Shown here: positions 1 to 10,655 of the stretch, piece after piece
Numbering within the stretch: the first letter of the stretch is position 1
How the letters are laid out: each line of letters opens with the position of its first letter
NCBI GenBank assembly: GCA_033239125.1
Contig: BSWB01000008.1
Location: 14,476,001-14,540,000, forward strand
Origin: Fagopyrum homotropicum
Taxonomy: Eukaryota > Streptophyta > Magnoliopsida > Caryophyllales > Polygonaceae
DNA length: 64,000 nt
Reading direction: 5' to 3'
Translations under genes and position numbers: made by a program
Notes under the pieces: model-generated
Told to the model about the DNA's origin: nothing
Databases searched by the model: none
Seen by the model: only the letters and a program-made list of their open reading frames with translations

Positions 1-1461
1 ATGGAGACAATTAAGCCGAAGAACGCAACCACCAACAGCTACAAACTCAAGCCTTTCTTCTTCTCCTTGAAGGGGAAATCATTGTCTTGGTATCAAGCTC
101 TTCCAAGTGGGAAACTTGAAATATGAGAGGATCTTTCATCGGAATTCCTCACTAAATTCTTTCCGCCATCCAAAACGGCGGAGTTAAGAGGTAAGATTAA
201 TGCATTTTCTATGAGATCTAACGAAAGTTTGTTTCAATCTTGGGAAAGATTTCAGGATTTGCTATCGGATTGCCCTCATCATGGCATATCCAAGCTTGCA
301 CTATTGGAGATATACTATAAGGGGCTGGATGTGGAGACACAATCAAGCTCCAATCCTTTTCATGTGGTACATTTATGGACATGAGGGAAGATGACGTTTG
401 GGACTTCATTGAGAAGCAAGCGCGAGTTATAGAGAAGTATTCTCATCGGAAAGTGGAGGCGAATCATGTAGATCAAGGAGCAAATCTATCACAAGCAGCT
501 CAAAATCAAATCTTTTCTCTCAACACGGAGATTAAAGAGTTGAAGGAAGCCATCAAAACCAACTTTCCGAAGCACAAGGAACAAGATGTGGGTTATTTAG
601 GCAACAACAATAACTACAACGGTAATGAGAATACCAATCGTAACAACCGGAACAACAACCGGAATAATTGGAACAACAACAACAACAACCGGAACAACAA
701 TTGGAACAACAATAGGGGTTCAAACAACAACAATTGGCGTCCCAATCAACAAAATTCCGGTAATTCTTATCCTTCCAATTCAGGAAATTCACTAACTCCA
801 CCTTCCTCTTCTTCCACTCCTTTGAAAAGCCAAGGGCAAACATCTAATGGTGGAAGTACTTCGGAGAAAGAGAAGCCCGATCCCATGTTGGAAACAATTT
901 TGGGCAAGCTTCAAGGGTTGGAGACACGCATCATCAAGGTTGATGATCACATTACTAAGGTTGATAAAGCCCAAAAAGGTTTTAGAAAACCAAATGTTCA
1001 GCCATGCGGAGGAAGTTCCTAGGAATCAAGGGAAACTTCCTGGAAAAACGGAGGACAACCCAAAAGGAAGGGTGATGGCAATCACAACTAGGAGCGGAGT
1101 AACAACTACCGACCCGCAGCCTAAGTTTGTAGAAGTCCCCGTTGAGAAAGAGAAAGAAAAGGGGAAGGAGAAGGAAGATGTCTACATTCCTCCTCCAGCT
1201 TACAAACCTCCCCTACCATTTCCTCAATCTAGAGCAAGAGCGCGTCTAGACAAGCAATTCGGTAAGTTTATAGAACTCATGAGCAAATTGCATATTAATA
1301 TACCTTTCATTGACGCTATTGTAGGTATGCCGGCTTATGGTAAGTTCCTAAAGGAGATCCTCTCTAACAAGAGAAAGCTAGAGGATTTTGGAGAGGTTGA
1401 GATGAGTTCGGATTCTTCGGATCTCATCAAGACCATGAAGAGAAGATGCCCCCAAAGCTAA
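1..1461 (+). pseudogene. gag: gag of element A, decayed
   Basis: This is the C-terminal half of an Athila-type Gag polyprotein, which builds the virus-like particle around the element RNA in the cytoplasm. Frame 1 from base 1 reads the capsid (retrotransposon gag) domain, including EFLTKFFPPSKTAELRGKI. It is broken by TGA at 124-126, where relatives have Trp. A frameshift near 345 moves to a frame open at 375-1022, then another near 1000 moves to a frame ending at 1461. Residues encoded at about 600-760 are Asn-rich (NNNRNN-type runs), and I see no CCHC zinc knuckle there. The end, SKLHINIPFIDAIVGMPAYG, is the conserved link into the protease. It is non-functional as it stands. Confidence 0.88.
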
Positions 1462-4400
1462 AGGATCCGGGGTCATTTTGTATTCCCATAGGAGTGGGAG
1501 ATGTCACATATGATGCATTATGTGATTTGGGAGCAAGTGTGAGCATCATCCCACTTGCATTATGTAGGAAGATCGGTTTAGGCGACCCTAAACCGGTGAA
1601 GATGACGTTGTACATGGCTGATCGATCCATAACTCGTCCCGTCGGTATTGTTGAAGACGTCCCGGTCAAGCTAGGTAAATTCTATGTTCCTATAGATTTT
1701 GTTGTGATTGACATTCCTGTAGATAGTCCGGTCCCAATCATTCTCGGAAGACCGTTTCTTGCAACATCCGGCTGCATAGTCGATTACAAGAATGCTAGAC
1801 TCGCCTTTGACATAGGAGAAGAGAAGGTAGAGTTCGTCCTTTCCACTCTAGTGAAGGAACCAATCTTTGATGAGGATATATTCAATATCCAAGATGAAGA
1901 AGGGCTATCTAGAGAAGAGGTAAGTGCTATTCTCTTCAAAGATCCTTTGCAAAAGGTTATTTCTATGAGCCTAATGGATGTAGGGGAAGAAGAGGGGTGC
2001 AATGAGGCAATTGAAGCCTTAGAAGCACAAGAAGAAGTGTGTGAAGAAGAGTTTGAGAAACTCCACGACGAGGCAGAAAACGTACGGATCCACGGTCATA
2101 CACTCTATTCCACGGCCGTGGATTTCACCAACAAAAGCGTGGAGCACTCCAGAGGCTTACACGGTCGTGGACAGAACAGAGCAACCGTAAATATTTTCCA
2201 CGCCCAAAATCACGGCCGTGGAGGATGCAGAGAGGCCGTAATTTTGGGTGATTCCGAAGGCAATTGTGTCTATTCCTCAACTTCTCTTGATTCTTCTCCA
2301 ACACCTTCTACTTCCTTAGACACTTCTAAGGAAGCATCGGAAGCTCCTCAAGAGCCATTGGAAACTCCGATAGTGATGGAATTGAAACCACTTCCTACTC
2401 ATCTAAGGTACGTATTTCTTGGACCTAATTCTACCTTTCCGGTAATTGTTAGTTCCGATTTAAGCATAGATGAACATAGTAAGCTTATGGTTGTCCTTAA
2501 GAAACACAGGAAAGCCTTAGGATATACTATAGAGGACTTAGTAGGAATCAAACCATCCCTATGCATGCATAAGATCTTAATGGAAGAGGACTTTAGAACT
2601 TCGCGACAACCTCAAAGGCGGTTAAATCCGACCATGAAGGAGGTTGTCAAGAAGGAAATTATTAAATTACTTGATGCAGGTATCATCTACCCTATCTCCG
2701 ATAGCAAGTGGGTGAGTCCCGTACAAGTGGTTCCGAAGAAGGGAGGAATGACGGTCATCACCAACAAAAATAACGAACTCATTCCTACTCGAACCGTAAC
2801 AGGATGGCGGATGTGTATAGACTACCGCAAGCTAAACAACGCGACGAGGAAGGATCACTTCCCACTACCCTTCATCGATCAAATGCTTGAAAGGTTAGCG
2901 CAACACTCACATTTTTGCTATCTTGATGGTTATAGTGGCTTCTTTCAGATTCCAATACACCCGGATGATCAAGAGAAGACCACATTCACGTGCCCATGGG
3001 GTACGTGCCTATAGGAGGATGCCGTTCGGGCTTTGCAACGCCCCAACCACCTTTCAAAGGTGCATGATGGTCATCTTCTCGGAATACATAGAGGAAATCA
3101 TGGAGGTTTTTATGGATGACTTCTCCATTTATGGTTCCTCTTTTGACAATTGCCTTTCTAACCTTGCTCTCGTATTACAAAGATGTGAAGACACTAACCT
3201 AGTTCTTAATTGGGAAAAGTGTCAATTTATGGTAAAAGAAGGCATTGTATTAGGACACTTAATCTCTAGTAGAGGGATTGAGGTGGATAAAGCTAAAATA
3301 GAGACAATAGAAAAGCTTCCTCCCCCAACTTCGGTGAAAGGGATAAGAAGTTTTCTAGGACATGCTGGATTCTATAGGCGTTTCATAAAGGATTTCTCTA
3401 AGATATCAAAGCCGCTAACTAATCTATTGATGAAGGATGCAGTTTTTGATTTTTCGCAGGAATGCTTAGATGCGTTTAACATGATTCGAGAAGCTCTAAT
3501 TTCAGCCCCTATTACCCAACCTCCGGATTGGAATTTGAGGTTATGTGCGATGCAAGTGACGTAGCTATAGGAGCTGTCCTTGGACAAAGAAAGGAAGGGC
3601 GAACCCACGCTATCTACTACGCTAGCAAAATGCTAGATGAAGTGCAGCTCAACTACACCACTACGGAAAAGGAGTTTCTAGCTATTGTATATGCACTTGA
3701 CAATTTTCGCTCTTATCTTGTAGGTGCAAAGGTGATTGTGTACACGGATCATGCTGTAATCCGATACCTCCTTGCAAAGAAGGATGTGAAGCCAATGCTA
3801 ATTAGATGGATTCTTCACCTACAAGAATTCGATCTAGAGATCCGCAACAAGAAGGGTTCGGAAAATTCTATTGCGGATCATTTGAGTCGTCTAACACATC
3901 TAGAGGACGACCATCTACCTATAGATGATTCCTTCCCGGACGAACATTTACATATCATAGAGGAGTGCATCGATGTGATCTCCAAAGGTAACGGACCATG
4001 GTTTGCTGATTTTGTTAACTATTTGGTTTGTAAGGAATTACCGCCCAAATTATCCTACGCACAAAGAAAGAAGTTCTTTAAGGATGTTCGGGAATACTTT
4101 TGGAATGAACCTCTCCTCTTTAAGAGAGGTCCGGATGGCATTATTCGACGATGTGTGCCGGAAGATGAGATGCAAAGCGTCATCCGCCATTGTCATTCAC
4201 TACCTTGTGGAGGACACGCTAGTTCGAACAAGACTAGAGCTAAGGTATTGCAATCTGGATTCTTTTGGCCTACTCTATTTAAAGATGTGCAAACCTTTGT
4301 TTCCTGCTGCGATGCTTGTCAAAGAACAGGAAATATATCTAGGAGGAATGAGATGCCTCTCAACAACATCCAAGAGGTGGAGATCTTTGACGTTTGGGGA

Positions 4401-5273
4401 GTAGACTTCATGGGACCTTTCCCATCATCTTGTGGTAACCAATACATACTTTTAGCGGTTGATTATGTTTCAAGATGGGTTGAAGCGATTGCCTCTCCCA
4501 CCAATGATGCCATGGTAGTGGTTAAGTTCTTTAACAAGACCATTTTCCCACAATTTGGGACACCACGGACCATCATTAGTGATGGAGGCTCTCACTTCAT
4601 TGCCCGGCGCTTTGAAGCTCTCTTAGCTAAGTATGGGGTGACTCACAAGATCGCCACCCCTTATCATCCACAAACTAGTGGACAAGTGGAGATCTCAAAC
4701 CGGGAGATCAAAGGAATCCTAGAGAAGACGGTTTCAAGGACAAGGAAGGATTGGTCTTTGAAACTAGATGACGCATTGTGGGTGTACCGGACTGCATATA
4801 AGACTCCCATTGGAAATACACCATACAACCTTGTGTATGGGAAGTCTTGTCACTTACCGGTAGAGTTAGAGCACAAGGCGTTTTGGGCAATCAAGTGGTT
4901 GAATTTCAGAATGAAGGAAGCGGGAGAGAAGCGTCTCTTGGACCTTAATGAGCTCGAAGAACTCTGCTTGAACGCTTACGAAAACGCCAAGATTTACAAA
5001 GAAAGAGCAAAGCGTTGGCATGATAAGCATATCATCCCAAAAGACTTCAAAGAAGGAGATCAAGTTCTCCTCTTCAATTCAAGGCTTCGTCTCTTTCCAG
5101 GTAAGCTTAAATCTCGTTGGACCGGACCTTTTCTAATCAAACGTATTTTCCCCCATGGTGCAGTTGAAGTATGGGGTGAAACGGGCGGAAGCTTTAAGGT
5201 GAACGGTCAACGACTCAAGAAGTATACTCCGGAACTCCAAGCTGAAGAGTTCGCGCCCACCGCACTCGAATAA
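1446..5273 (+). pseudogene. pol: pol of element A (PR-RT-RH-IN), frameshifted
   Basis: A Ty3/Gypsy polyprotein read in three frames. The first, 1446-3014, has the retropepsin with DLGASVSIIPL as the active-site region, then the start of RT (LDGYSGFFQIPIHPDDQEK). Small deletions near 3002 and 3535 shift to 2923-3564 (RT motif FMDDF, the YxDD-box equivalent) and then 3528-5273. The last frame holds RNase H (CDASDVAIGAVLGQ), the HHCC zinc finger of integrase (HCHSLPCGGHAS, CDACQRTGN), the catalytic core with D in VDFMGPF, D in ISDGG and E in VEISNRE, and a C-terminal RWTGPF module. The polyprotein would copy RNA into cDNA and integrate it. The PR-RT linker (2090-2240) contains the CCACGGCCGTGG palindromes. 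Frameshifts make this copy inactive. Confidence 0.93.
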
Positions 5274-6098
5274 GTGCGAATTTGGTCTAGCTACGGACCT
5301 TAAACAAAGCGCTTCTTGGGAGGCAACCCAAGGTATTGCATTTACGTTTTTGTCTTTGATTCATAGATTAGTTTAGACGTTTTTGCTTTGTTTTGCCTTC
5401 GATACCTTCCGGTATGTTCGTGTTTTTAGATATAGGAACAATGGAAAAGGAAAGGGGAAGAGAAAGTTTGAAGAAAAGTGACGAAACTTGGACTTTGGAG
5501 CATTACAGAGAGTTCCACGGCCTAAACCACGGCCGTGACAGCTATAGTGACCGTAATTTTCAAAAGCCTGAGAAAAATCACCAAAACCACGGTTCCGTAC
5601 ATTTCCACGGCCGTGGAACCCCCCGATAGACCGTGATTTTCAAAAATTTTTACGGCCACTATATAAACCACGTTTCTTCACAAAACACAAACCAAAAACC
5701 CATTCCACGCCCAAAAACGCCGAATCCACGCCCCTTCTCTAAATTCCTCATTCGTTAATCGTTTTTGACGATTCTTTGGCCAAAACTGAAGCAAATCCAA
5801 ACACCTACAAGATCCAAGCAACAATTCGAGCGGCAAATCACCGGAGAAGCCACAATTTGGATTACAAAATCCGAAAACCTAGGTTTTTGGTTCTTTCTCT
5901 CTCTTTGTTGATTCGGCTTTGTTTTTGATAGAATTTGTAGGAGAACTGATTGGAATTGGAAGGAAATTAGTCTAGGGCTGCTTGTTGCTGAATTTGGTGA
6001 ATTTCTGTTGGATTTTGAGAATTTTCGAGATAAACCACGGTTCCTAGACGTTCCACGGCCGTGGAAATTGAAGAACAAACCGTGGTTTTAAGCAGAAT
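5274..6098 (+). other. non-coding spacer between pol and ORF-1 of element A
   Basis: I see no supported gene here. The segment begins with a conserved stretch after the integrase stop (GCGCTTCTTGGGAGGCAACC at 5309-5328, echoed after pol in C, D and E). It carries palindrome clusters around 5510-5660 and 6036-6082, including a perfect 16-base palindrome at 6051-6066. It probably serves as the 5' leader of ORF-1. Confidence 0.7.
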
Positions 6099-7645
6099 AT
6101 GGATTTTGTGAGGAGAGTGTCCGGTAGGAACAAGGATAAGAACAAGAAGAGGAAGGGCAACGATACCTCCTCTTCTAGAGCACCACCCACCGAACCTCTG
6201 TCACCTCCTTCATCCCCATCACCACCTCGCCCTAGGATCCCTACCATCCATGAGGATTATCTCGATGCTTTAGAGAGGATCCATAAGAGAGCGGTCATAG
6301 GACCTAGGTACCTATTGCTTGAGGAGTTAGAGCCTCTACATGTGATAGGAGACATTACTTGGCTTTTAGATAGAGCCGGTCTAGTCATCTTCTCCGCTAT
6401 TCGGGAAGATGCTTATGAAGAGATCACGAGGGAGTTTGTGGTTTTCTTCCAGCACAGTCATGTAGATAGGACTGTTTCTTTCCGGCTGATGGAAAGAGAT
6501 TATGAGTTCTCCATCAGAGAGTTTGGAGCCTTCTTTGGTTCCACGAGACCTTCAATGGTCGTTTCCCCAGTGGCGTATACGCCAAGGATTTCTGGGAGGA
6601 GATTGGCGATGATCTACGCCAGCGAGGACCGTTCGCAGCCAGCTGATACCAAGGCTAGGTTGATGTATCACCTAGCCTTGAAGATTGCTCACAGGGTACT
6701 TTTTGAGTGTCTCTTCCCTAGGACGGAGACACCTCAGAAAATCAAGACAGATGAGCTTTTCCTTCTCTACTGTATACTATACGGTAGACCTGCAGATTGT
6801 GCCACCCTCTTAGCTGCTACTATGAGCAAGCTAAAGAATAAGAGGTCTGGTAACATTGGATACAGTGGGATGGTCACCCACCTTGCTCGACAGCTAGGGG
6901 TAGATTTCTCAGCTTGTACACGTATTGCTGCTACACCCCTAGGACTACATAGCCTCATGACTAGAGGCATCATCTTCTCCACCCATAGAGGTCCACCATA
7001 TGCTACTATGCCTTGGGAGAGTAGGACTGGGAGAGGCATTGAGTGGCTCCCTGAGTATTCCATTATGGCTGGACGCCATAACTGGAAGGCGACGTTCGCT
7101 GCCATGCATGCGAACAGATTAGTAGCCCCTCCTTCTGTTCCACCACCACCAGTTGTAGAGGAGGAGGAGATGATTATGAGGGAGGAGGAGGAGCTGATCA
7201 TGACTTTGATACATTCCCGGATAAGCCGGATGCAGTTCCCGACATGCCTAGACGTTCTCCCCGTCCTGCTAGAGCTTCAGGATCATCCTCTCGCCGTGCT
7301 AGTGTGAGCGAGAGACCGACTTAGATGGCAGATCCTCCTACTTGGTATAGGACGCAGCCGGATTGGATGGGAGCTCCACCGCCATGGCATTCGCAGCCGC
7401 CACCAGCACCAGCACCTTCAGATGCACCGGCGTGGTACAACCAGCCGCCTGGTTGGTACGAGCAGCTGCCACAGTGGGCTACCGACCTTTCCGATAGGGT
7501 TGGAGCTTTGGAGATTCGTGCTGATGCTAGGGATGCACGAGCCGACGATCTTGACCATATGATGAGAGATGTTTACCGCCAGCAGTTCGGGCGGTACTAT
7601 GATCCCAGCTTCTCCCCGTTTCCACCACCGCCTCCACCTCAGTGA
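6099..7645 (+). pseudogene. ATHILA ORF-1-type protein of element A, broken
   Basis: Family by recognition: the plant ATHILA ORF-1 group, found downstream of integrase in Athila elements and of unproven function. The frame starting at ATG 6099 gives about 365 clean residues: a basic, Ser/Pro-rich N-terminus (residues 1-50) and then a globular region with RTETPQKI, MVTHLARQLGVDF and PLGLHSLMTRGI blocks shared with the ORF at 42753-44168. Near 7190 a frameshift leaves the acidic run. The other frame continues through RRSPRPARASGSS to a TAG at 7322-7324 and then 7325-7645, which ends in a poly-Pro tail like the relative in D. The intact protein would be roughly 515 residues. No signal peptide or membrane segment is visible, so I do not call it an envelope protein. 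Confidence 0.82.
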
Positions 7646-7731
7646 TGACGTTTGATGATCGACTGTTTTAGCCGCTCCACCACCATTTTGTGAGTTCTTT
7701 TTCTTTCTTTCTTTTCTTCTTTTTCTTTTTG

Positions 7732-7770
7732 AACATTAGGGACAATGTTTGTTCCAAGTATGGGGTGGGG
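7732..7770 (+). promoter_or_regulatory. internal hairpin plus purine-rich box (A)
   Basis: Stem AACATT (7732-7737) pairs with AATGTT (7744-7749) around the loop AGGGAC. AAGTATGGGG follows at 7756-7765 and continues into TGGGG. The same layout precedes the true polypurine tract. Its role is inferred; it could be an additional plus-strand priming site. Confidence 0.6.
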
Positions 7771-8926
7771 TGTGACTAATAGTTGTAATAACTCTTACTC
7801 ACTTTTGTATGCTTCTATCGAGACTACCTTGCATGTTTCATTCTTTTGCTACACGTTTCATTATTGTATTGCATGAAAAAGAGTTTGAAAAACCCTTACA
7901 AATTGAAAATTTTTGAAAATTTTGTGCTTCTAAGGATAGAGATGATTTCTATGATAATCACCACTTGTGAATTGAGTTTTGATGACAGTTGCATGCTTAA
8001 ACAAATAGTGAATTGAAAAGAATTTGAATGAGTTGATTATCCCTCTTTTGCAAGTTTCATAATGTGATGAATGTTACTTAAATCATGTCAAAAAATTAAG
8101 GTTGAAATCACATAATAAGTTCTTATGCTTCTTTTTGAGATGATTAAGGCAATTCGATTTTCTTTCTTCTTCCTTTGATCATTTAGCCCCTCATTGAAAT
8201 AATGGCCTCCTTCACCTATCCGGGAATTTGGAGGAGTTGAATGAAAAAGGCATGTTTGATGTGGGAGGGCCATGAAAGCAATATTTTGCATTCAAAAGAA
8301 TAGAAAGAAATTATAGGTTTGGGGAAGTCAATCATGACGATAAGTAACTCGGCACCATTCACATAGCCGGGTGTTTGTGTCTTGCCAAAGTCGGATTGAG
8401 CGATATTCCTAGCGGATTATGGTATGTGCATCAAGGGTTTGAGGCATCTCGTAAAAATGAGAAACGCCAATCTCTAAGTTGAAAAATGAATTGAAAAGAA
8501 GAGAGCGAAGCTCTAAGTTGAAAGTGTTGCGGTAACCGCGAGAGAAAAAGAAAAGAGTAATTATCCACTTTCCCGGATTCATGCACCACATTCCTTAAAG
8601 TTTTCCCCTCCCTTTCCGCATTCTAGACCTTGTTTGAAAGTCCTTAAGATCAAGAGAATGATATATGACTTGGTGATCTAAATAAGTTTCTTATGATTGA
8701 TTTTGATAATGTTTGAAAGTTATGATGTTTACATGGAAGTTTGATTGATTCATGAGTTTTCTTTACTCTTTACTCTTTGATTATGTGTATGAAAGTCTTA
8801 TAAACGAATGAAGCAAGATTTGAGAATGATCTATTGATTAGAAAGCACATTCATCTAAAAGAAGTTTTGGTTTTGAGAGTATATCCATATTTCATCCTAA
8901 CTTGAGTTTTAAAGCTTTTGAAAGAC

Positions 8927-8965
8927 CTTGCTTAGGGACAAGCAAGTGGCAAGTATGGGGTTATT
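8927..8965 (+). promoter_or_regulatory. polypurine tract region with upstream hairpin (A)
   Basis: Stem CTTGCTT (8927-8933) pairs with AAGCAAG (8940-8946) around the loop AGGGAC. AAGTATGGGG at 8951-8960 lies five bases before the LTR start TG at 8966, the position expected for the plus-strand primer. Confidence 0.8.
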
Positions 8966-10655
8966 TGTTAGCATGAAATATTGTGATATTTTAGGCATGT
9001 TTTCTAAGTGTATTTCATCCATATTGGTATTCATTGATAAAGCATGGAAGCAATTGTGAGTTAGTTTATCTATTTTGTCGATATAGAGGTCTACATAAGC
9101 TTTGTGTTGATTGTAGGCAATTAAGAGCTAAAACCGGACGAATCAAGGGAGAATAGAGATAGATTGAGCATGTCCAAGGATTGAGGACATCACTAGAAGC
9201 TAAGGAAGATGCTAGGATGAAGAATGACACAAAAACAAAGGAAATTACGAGCTATGTACGTTCCACGCTCTAAAATACGACCGTATTAGAGTCCACGCTC
9301 TAATCCACAGCCGTGGAACTTTGGCAACACAAGCGTGGTGCATTCCAGCAACTTACACGGCCGTGGAGGATTTGAGGAACCGTGATCCAACTCCACGCTC
9401 TAAATTACGGGCGTGGAACCCTTCCACGACCGTGATCTTGACGATCTTTTACGCAATATTTTAAGCCACGATCTTCTACGCACATGGGCCGAAGACACAT
9501 TTTATTTGGGCCTATATAAGGATGGAAGGAAGGAGATTCCGTCACCTCTGCTTACCCTAGTTTACACCTTCTCTTAGACCTCCGTCGAGAGACTACGCTT
9601 AGCCCTATTGAGATTTCCGAATTGACGGAAAAGCTTACGGAAAGAGTGAAGATTTGGAAGATTGTTCCTACGGAGATTGCATCTTTGTACTTAGGTTTGA
9701 TTAGAAGACGGATTGACATCCCGTTCTTCGTTCTTATCAAGGATTGTGATTGTTTGTGTTATTCTGAATCTACTTACATCATTGTTCTTTGTTTGTGGAT
9801 TTGAGATTGATTTGAGATTTATTCAAGATTTTCGAAGGTTTTCATCTTTCATTCTTTTAAATCTCAAATTTGATATCAATATGACTGTTGTTGGCTAAAA
9901 CCCTTTAGCAATTCTAAGGTGAAGGGTTGATGGTTGTGGCTTAGATGATGATAGATCGATCGTAAACAGATTGGACCCTGAGAGTTAGAGAGAATCGTCG
10001 ACGAACCCTAAATCACGGTGTGTTCTTGAGTTCCACGGCCGTGGAATCTCAAGATCCACCCGTAATTTCCCTCAGTTTACGAACCTTGCTTTTACTTTAA
10101 TCCAAAGTTAAAGATTTGCTTTAACTTAGTCTTGGCTTGCCTTTTCTAGGTGGTAGTGAAGCCTCAACAACCTCTACCTCGATTTCGAGTGTCACAACCT
10201 TAATCGGTTTAGTTAGTCTTGATCCTTGGATTACAAGTTTGGGTATTTGACGTTAATATTTACCTTTAGAACCTTTCTATACTGAAGCCTCAACAACCTT
10301 TATAGAGAGTGCCTTTGGGTGAATCATATAAGGTCTTGGAACTTCACCGTACATTGCCTTACATTCGTATACCTTTGCAAACCTCAACTCTGTCCTTATA
10401 TCTTTAGTATATCTTGAATCGATTGCCACAGCTGGATTCCTGGATCTTTAGGATTGTTGTTTTTCCAATATTTACAAGGCTTCATACATTTATTTGCTTG
10501 ACATTTCTATAATTGGATTTAACCCCCCAAATCCCTGTGTTCGATGCTTTGGAATTCTTGTTTAACTAGATCGATCCGTACACTGCGGGTTCGCTTGCTT
10601 GATTTCTAGTTTTATAAATTTAAGACTTATTTGCACGCACGCTAAGTGGCGAACA
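8966..10655 (+). repeat. 3' LTR of element A
   Basis: It runs from TG at 8966 to CA at 10655 (1690 bp). The boundaries are set by the polypurine tract and by alignment with the flanked solo LTR at 27659-29188, which starts TGTTAGCATGAAATAT and ends GCGAACA. A TATA-like TATATAAG lies near 9513. The stretch CGATCCGTACACTGCGGGTT near the 3' end is shared by nearly all Athila-like LTRs in the window. Palindrome clusters lie at 9255-9480 and 10012-10072. Confidence 0.9.

Larger units (their letters stand above)
7646..8965 (+). other. 3' non-coding tail of element A with conserved blocks
   Basis: There is no gene here. It contains, in order: a hairpin plus purine-rich box (7732-7770), a CTATCCGGGAAT block near 8216-8227, a block of about 110 bp (8338-8450) also found in C, D and E, a TTCCCGGATT block near 8572, a second hairpin (8927-8946), and the polypurine tract before the LTR (8951-8965). 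Confidence 0.8.
1..10655 (+). mobile_element. Athila-like Ty3/Gypsy retrotransposon A, 5' part outside window
   Basis: The window opens inside gag and runs through protease, RT, RNase H, integrase, an ATHILA ORF-1 gene, a long non-coding tail and a 3' LTR ending in CA at 10655. The order gag-PR-RT-RH-IN followed by ORF-1 is that of the Athila lineage. Coding regions carry several frameshifts and stops, so the copy is dead. The 5' LTR and the left target duplication are outside the window; the five bases after the LTR are ACCAT. A second LTR of the same family is the solo LTR at 27659-29188. Confidence 0.93.

Noticed and set aside
553..843. Cys-rich minus-strand frame opposite gag of A
   Set aside because: It is the shadow of the Asn-codon run of Gag; its cysteines are complements of Asn-type codons, with no independent support.
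6099..7307. Envelope-like gene, as sometimes proposed for Athila elements
   Set aside because: No signal peptide, no hydrophobic membrane span and no glycoprotein-like features in this copy or in the intact one at 42753-44168.
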